Origin: an uncultured Brevundimonas sp.
GTDB taxonomy: Bacteria > Pseudomonadota > Alphaproteobacteria > Caulobacterales > Caulobacteraceae
Direction of reading: 5' to 3'
Length of the DNA: 13,611 nucleotides
Assembly (NCBI GenBank): GCA_946885435.1
Contig: CAMPGL010000041.1
Span: 1-13,611 of the forward strand
The notes beneath the pieces are model-generated. The model saw only the letters and a program-made list of their open reading frames with translations, was not told where the DNA came from and searched no databases. Both the position numbers and the translations under genes were made by a program. This document shows, piece by piece, positions 12,208 to 13,611 of this stretch; the first letter of the stretch is position 1; each line of letters opens with the position of its first letter.

Positions 12208-13611
12208 ATGTTCGGCTATCGTTGGCGCAAGTGGCTGAACGTAATCGACCCCATCGAGGCAGCGGCCTCACTCGGGACGGTCGAAGACCCGCTGTTTGTC
12301 ACCATCACTGGAACGGCGTCAGGGGAGCTGATCAATGGAACGCCCGTGGCGGATGTGCTGCGTGGTGGGGGCGGCGATGACCATCTACGCGGGGTGGCGG
12401 GCGACGACCATCTGTACGGCGACGAAGGCGACGACCTTCTTGAAGGCGGGTGGGGTAACGACGTCCTGACTGGCGGCGATGGCCGGGATCGTCTGTACGG
12501 AGAGTATGGCGACGACATCCTATACGGCAGTGGTGGGGACGAGTTGTACGGTGGGGACGGCGCTGACCGTCTATACGGCCCGGGTAGGCTTTATGGCGAA
12601 GCCGGTGACGATGTGCTGGAAGCCGGGGACGGTGGCGCTTCTCTCGATGGGGGACAGGGGAACGATATTCTTATCGGCGGCGACGTCGGAAACTCTCTCA
12701 GGGATTTTGGCGGTGGCGACGACCGCATGATCGGCGGAGCAGGCTCGGATCACATCGACACTCGCGGTGGCGGGTATGACTGGATTGAAGCTCGCGGGGG
12801 CGACGATCAGGTCTACGTTGACCTCGGCTCAGCGACAGCTTCGCGAGTTCGCGCCGACGGCGGAGATGGTGACGACAGCTTCAACCTTTACGGCTTTTCC
12901 GGTGATGTCCTTCGTCTCGATCATGACGGCAGCGGGCACTCAGCCTGGAACTTCGAGCGCATCTTCGTTGAAGGAGAGGTGACGGTGATCGGAGGCGCTC
13001 GCGACGATTGGGTTCGCGGGGGGGACGTGCTGCATGGGGGCGCGGGCGACGATACGCTGAGCTACCGCTGGGGCGAGACAGGCCGGCTGGATCACGACCG
13101 CCCGATCTACTTCAACGGTGGCGAAGGCGACGATGTCTTGATCGGTCACCGGTCCCGGAACGAAGACATAGCCGACTATCGAGGTAGCCCCTCCGGCGTG
13201 ACTGTTGATCTCAATATCCGTGAAGCCCAAGACACCGGCGGTGCGGGCTTCGACACCCTGTGGAGCATCGATCATCTGATTGGATCAGATTTCGACGATC
13301 ATCTCACAGGCGCATATGTGGTGCCATCTTGGCACCTTGGGACCCGTCTTGATGGTGGGATGGGCAACGATGTCCTGACTGGTTCACAAGCCGAAGATAC
13401 GCTGATCGGTGGCATTGGCGACGACACGCTCATCGGCTTGGACGGCGAGGACACCGCGGTCTTTGTCTACGCTCGCAGCGATTACTCCATCACCATCAAT
13501 GACGGCGTGATCGTCGTGAAGGGGCCAGACGGTACCGACCGGTTGACCGGGGTCGAGCGACTGCAATTCAGCGATCAAGTCTGGGAAGTCGGCATGATCG
13601 TTTGCCACCCC
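12208..13611 (+). CDS. RTX calcium-binding protein, probably type I secreted (5' part)
   Basis: ATG 12208 has GGGAG eight bases upstream. The frame has no stop to the window end, giving 468 residues of an unfinished protein. There is no Sec signal, as expected for ABC-type (type I) secretion, whose signal would be at the C-terminus. RTX nonapeptides (GGxGxDxLx) cluster at about 54-160 (GGGGDDHLRG, GDEGDDLLEG, GGWGNDVLTG, GGQGNDILIG), again near 168-205, 277-312 and 381-411. Each run folds into a Ca2+-binding parallel beta-roll outside the cell. Residues 318-368 (ADYRGSPSGVTVDL, TGGAGFDTLWSI, HLIGSDFDDHLTG) are the segment typical of alphaproteobacterial RTX proteins. FVYARSDYSI and GPDGTDRLTGVERLQFSD (439-456) are the late segment that normally precedes the secretion end or further repeats. 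No enzymatic domain is visible, so the role (surface layer, adhesin, other) is open. Confidence 0.9.
   Translation, partial: MFGYRWRKWLNVIDPIEAAASLGTVEDPLFVTITGTASGELINGTPVADVLRGGGGDDHLRGVAGDDHLYGDEGDDLLEGGWGNDVLTGGDGRDRLYGEYGDDILYGSGGDELYGGDGADRLYGPGRLYGEAGDDVLEAGDGGASLDGGQGNDILIGGDVGNSLRDFGGGDDRMIGGAGSDHIDTRGGGYDWIEARGGDDQVYVDLGSATASRVRADGGDGDDSFNLYGFSGDVLRLDHDGSGHSAWNFERIFVEGEVTVIGGARDDWVRGGDVLHGGAGDDTLSYRWGETGRLDHDRPIYFNGGEGDDVLIGHRSRNEDIADYRGSPSGVTVDLNIREAQDTGGAGFDTLWSIDHLIGSDFDDHLTGAYVVPSWHLGTRLDGGMGNDVLTGSQAEDTLIGGIGDDTLIGLDGEDTAVFVYARSDYSITINDGVIVVKGPDGTDRLTGVERLQFSDQVWEVGMIVCHP
12355..12681 (+). repeat. Tandem RTX-encoding 27-bp repeat block
   Basis: About a dozen imperfect nine-codon units (core GGC-GAC-GAC, often followed by a TAC-GGC or GGC-GGC pair) run head to tail in the RTX gene. 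Some units are shortened, for example at RLYGPGRLYG, where a piece of a repeat is doubled. The block is protein-coding. Confidence 0.7.

Noticed and set aside
11940..12380. 146-codon plus-strand frame across the intergenic repeat and into the RTX gene
   Set aside because: It covers the GCGGAC repeat and overlaps the RTX start in another frame. Its translation shows no protein-like pattern; it is a repeat-derived artefact.
12355..12690. Short tandem repeats considered as a CRISPR array
   Set aside because: The units are imperfect 27-bp coding repeats of the RTX motif in one open frame, with no constant repeat separated by unique spacers.

Overview
The window is high-GC chromosomal DNA of an alphaproteobacterium, most likely Caulobacterales (Caulobacter, Brevundimonas or Phenylobacterium type). 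This rests on codon use, the kinds of proteins, a Caulobacter-like -10 box and an intergenic GCGGAC-type repeat familiar from that group. No database search was possible, so family names rest on motif recognition.

Layout. (1) 1-3402: the 3' part of a membrane-bound PQQ-dependent glucose-type dehydrogenase, overlapped by a TonB-dependent receptor (GTGA stop/start overlap). (2) 3415-5797: a convergent CaCA-family Na+/Ca2+ exchanger-like protein and, divergent from it, a DUF2254 membrane protein. These look like core chromosome. (3) 5798-6421: about 620 bases with no convincing gene, holding a short IS3-type OrfA relic and a minus-strand intrinsic terminator. (4) 6422-10213: a compact module. 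A small helix-turn-helix-like protein is transcribed away from a large serine recombinase and two ParB/RepB-like proteins, with junctions ATGA (recombinase/ParB 1) and TGAGATG (ParB 1/ParB 2). (5) 10214-10410: structured intergenic DNA with palindromes and two adjacent hairpins. (6) 10411-10839: an IS6-derived reading frame that has lost catalytic residues. (7) 10990-11729: a small unknown gene coupled to an XRE-type regulator. (8) 11719-12207: a Xer/dif-like dyad at the 3' end of the regulator gene, a ParA-like C-terminal relic directly behind it, and an interspersed repeat. (9) 12208-13611: the start of an RTX calcium-binding, probably type-I-secreted protein, open at the right edge.

How the parts may work together. 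The dehydrogenase oxidises a sugar or polyol in the periplasm with PQQ, and the coupled receptor is a candidate outer-membrane PQQ (or substrate) importer. The most interesting part is the recombinase-ParB-ParB operon with its divergent small DNA-binding protein. It has the layout of a self-contained integrating element in which two diverged ParB paralogues take the place of the directionality and accessory factors usually beside a large serine recombinase. A partition ATPase is absent except for a possible 3' relic at 11.75 kb. The stretch from about 5.8 to 12.2 kb reads as a genomic island built from several insertions.
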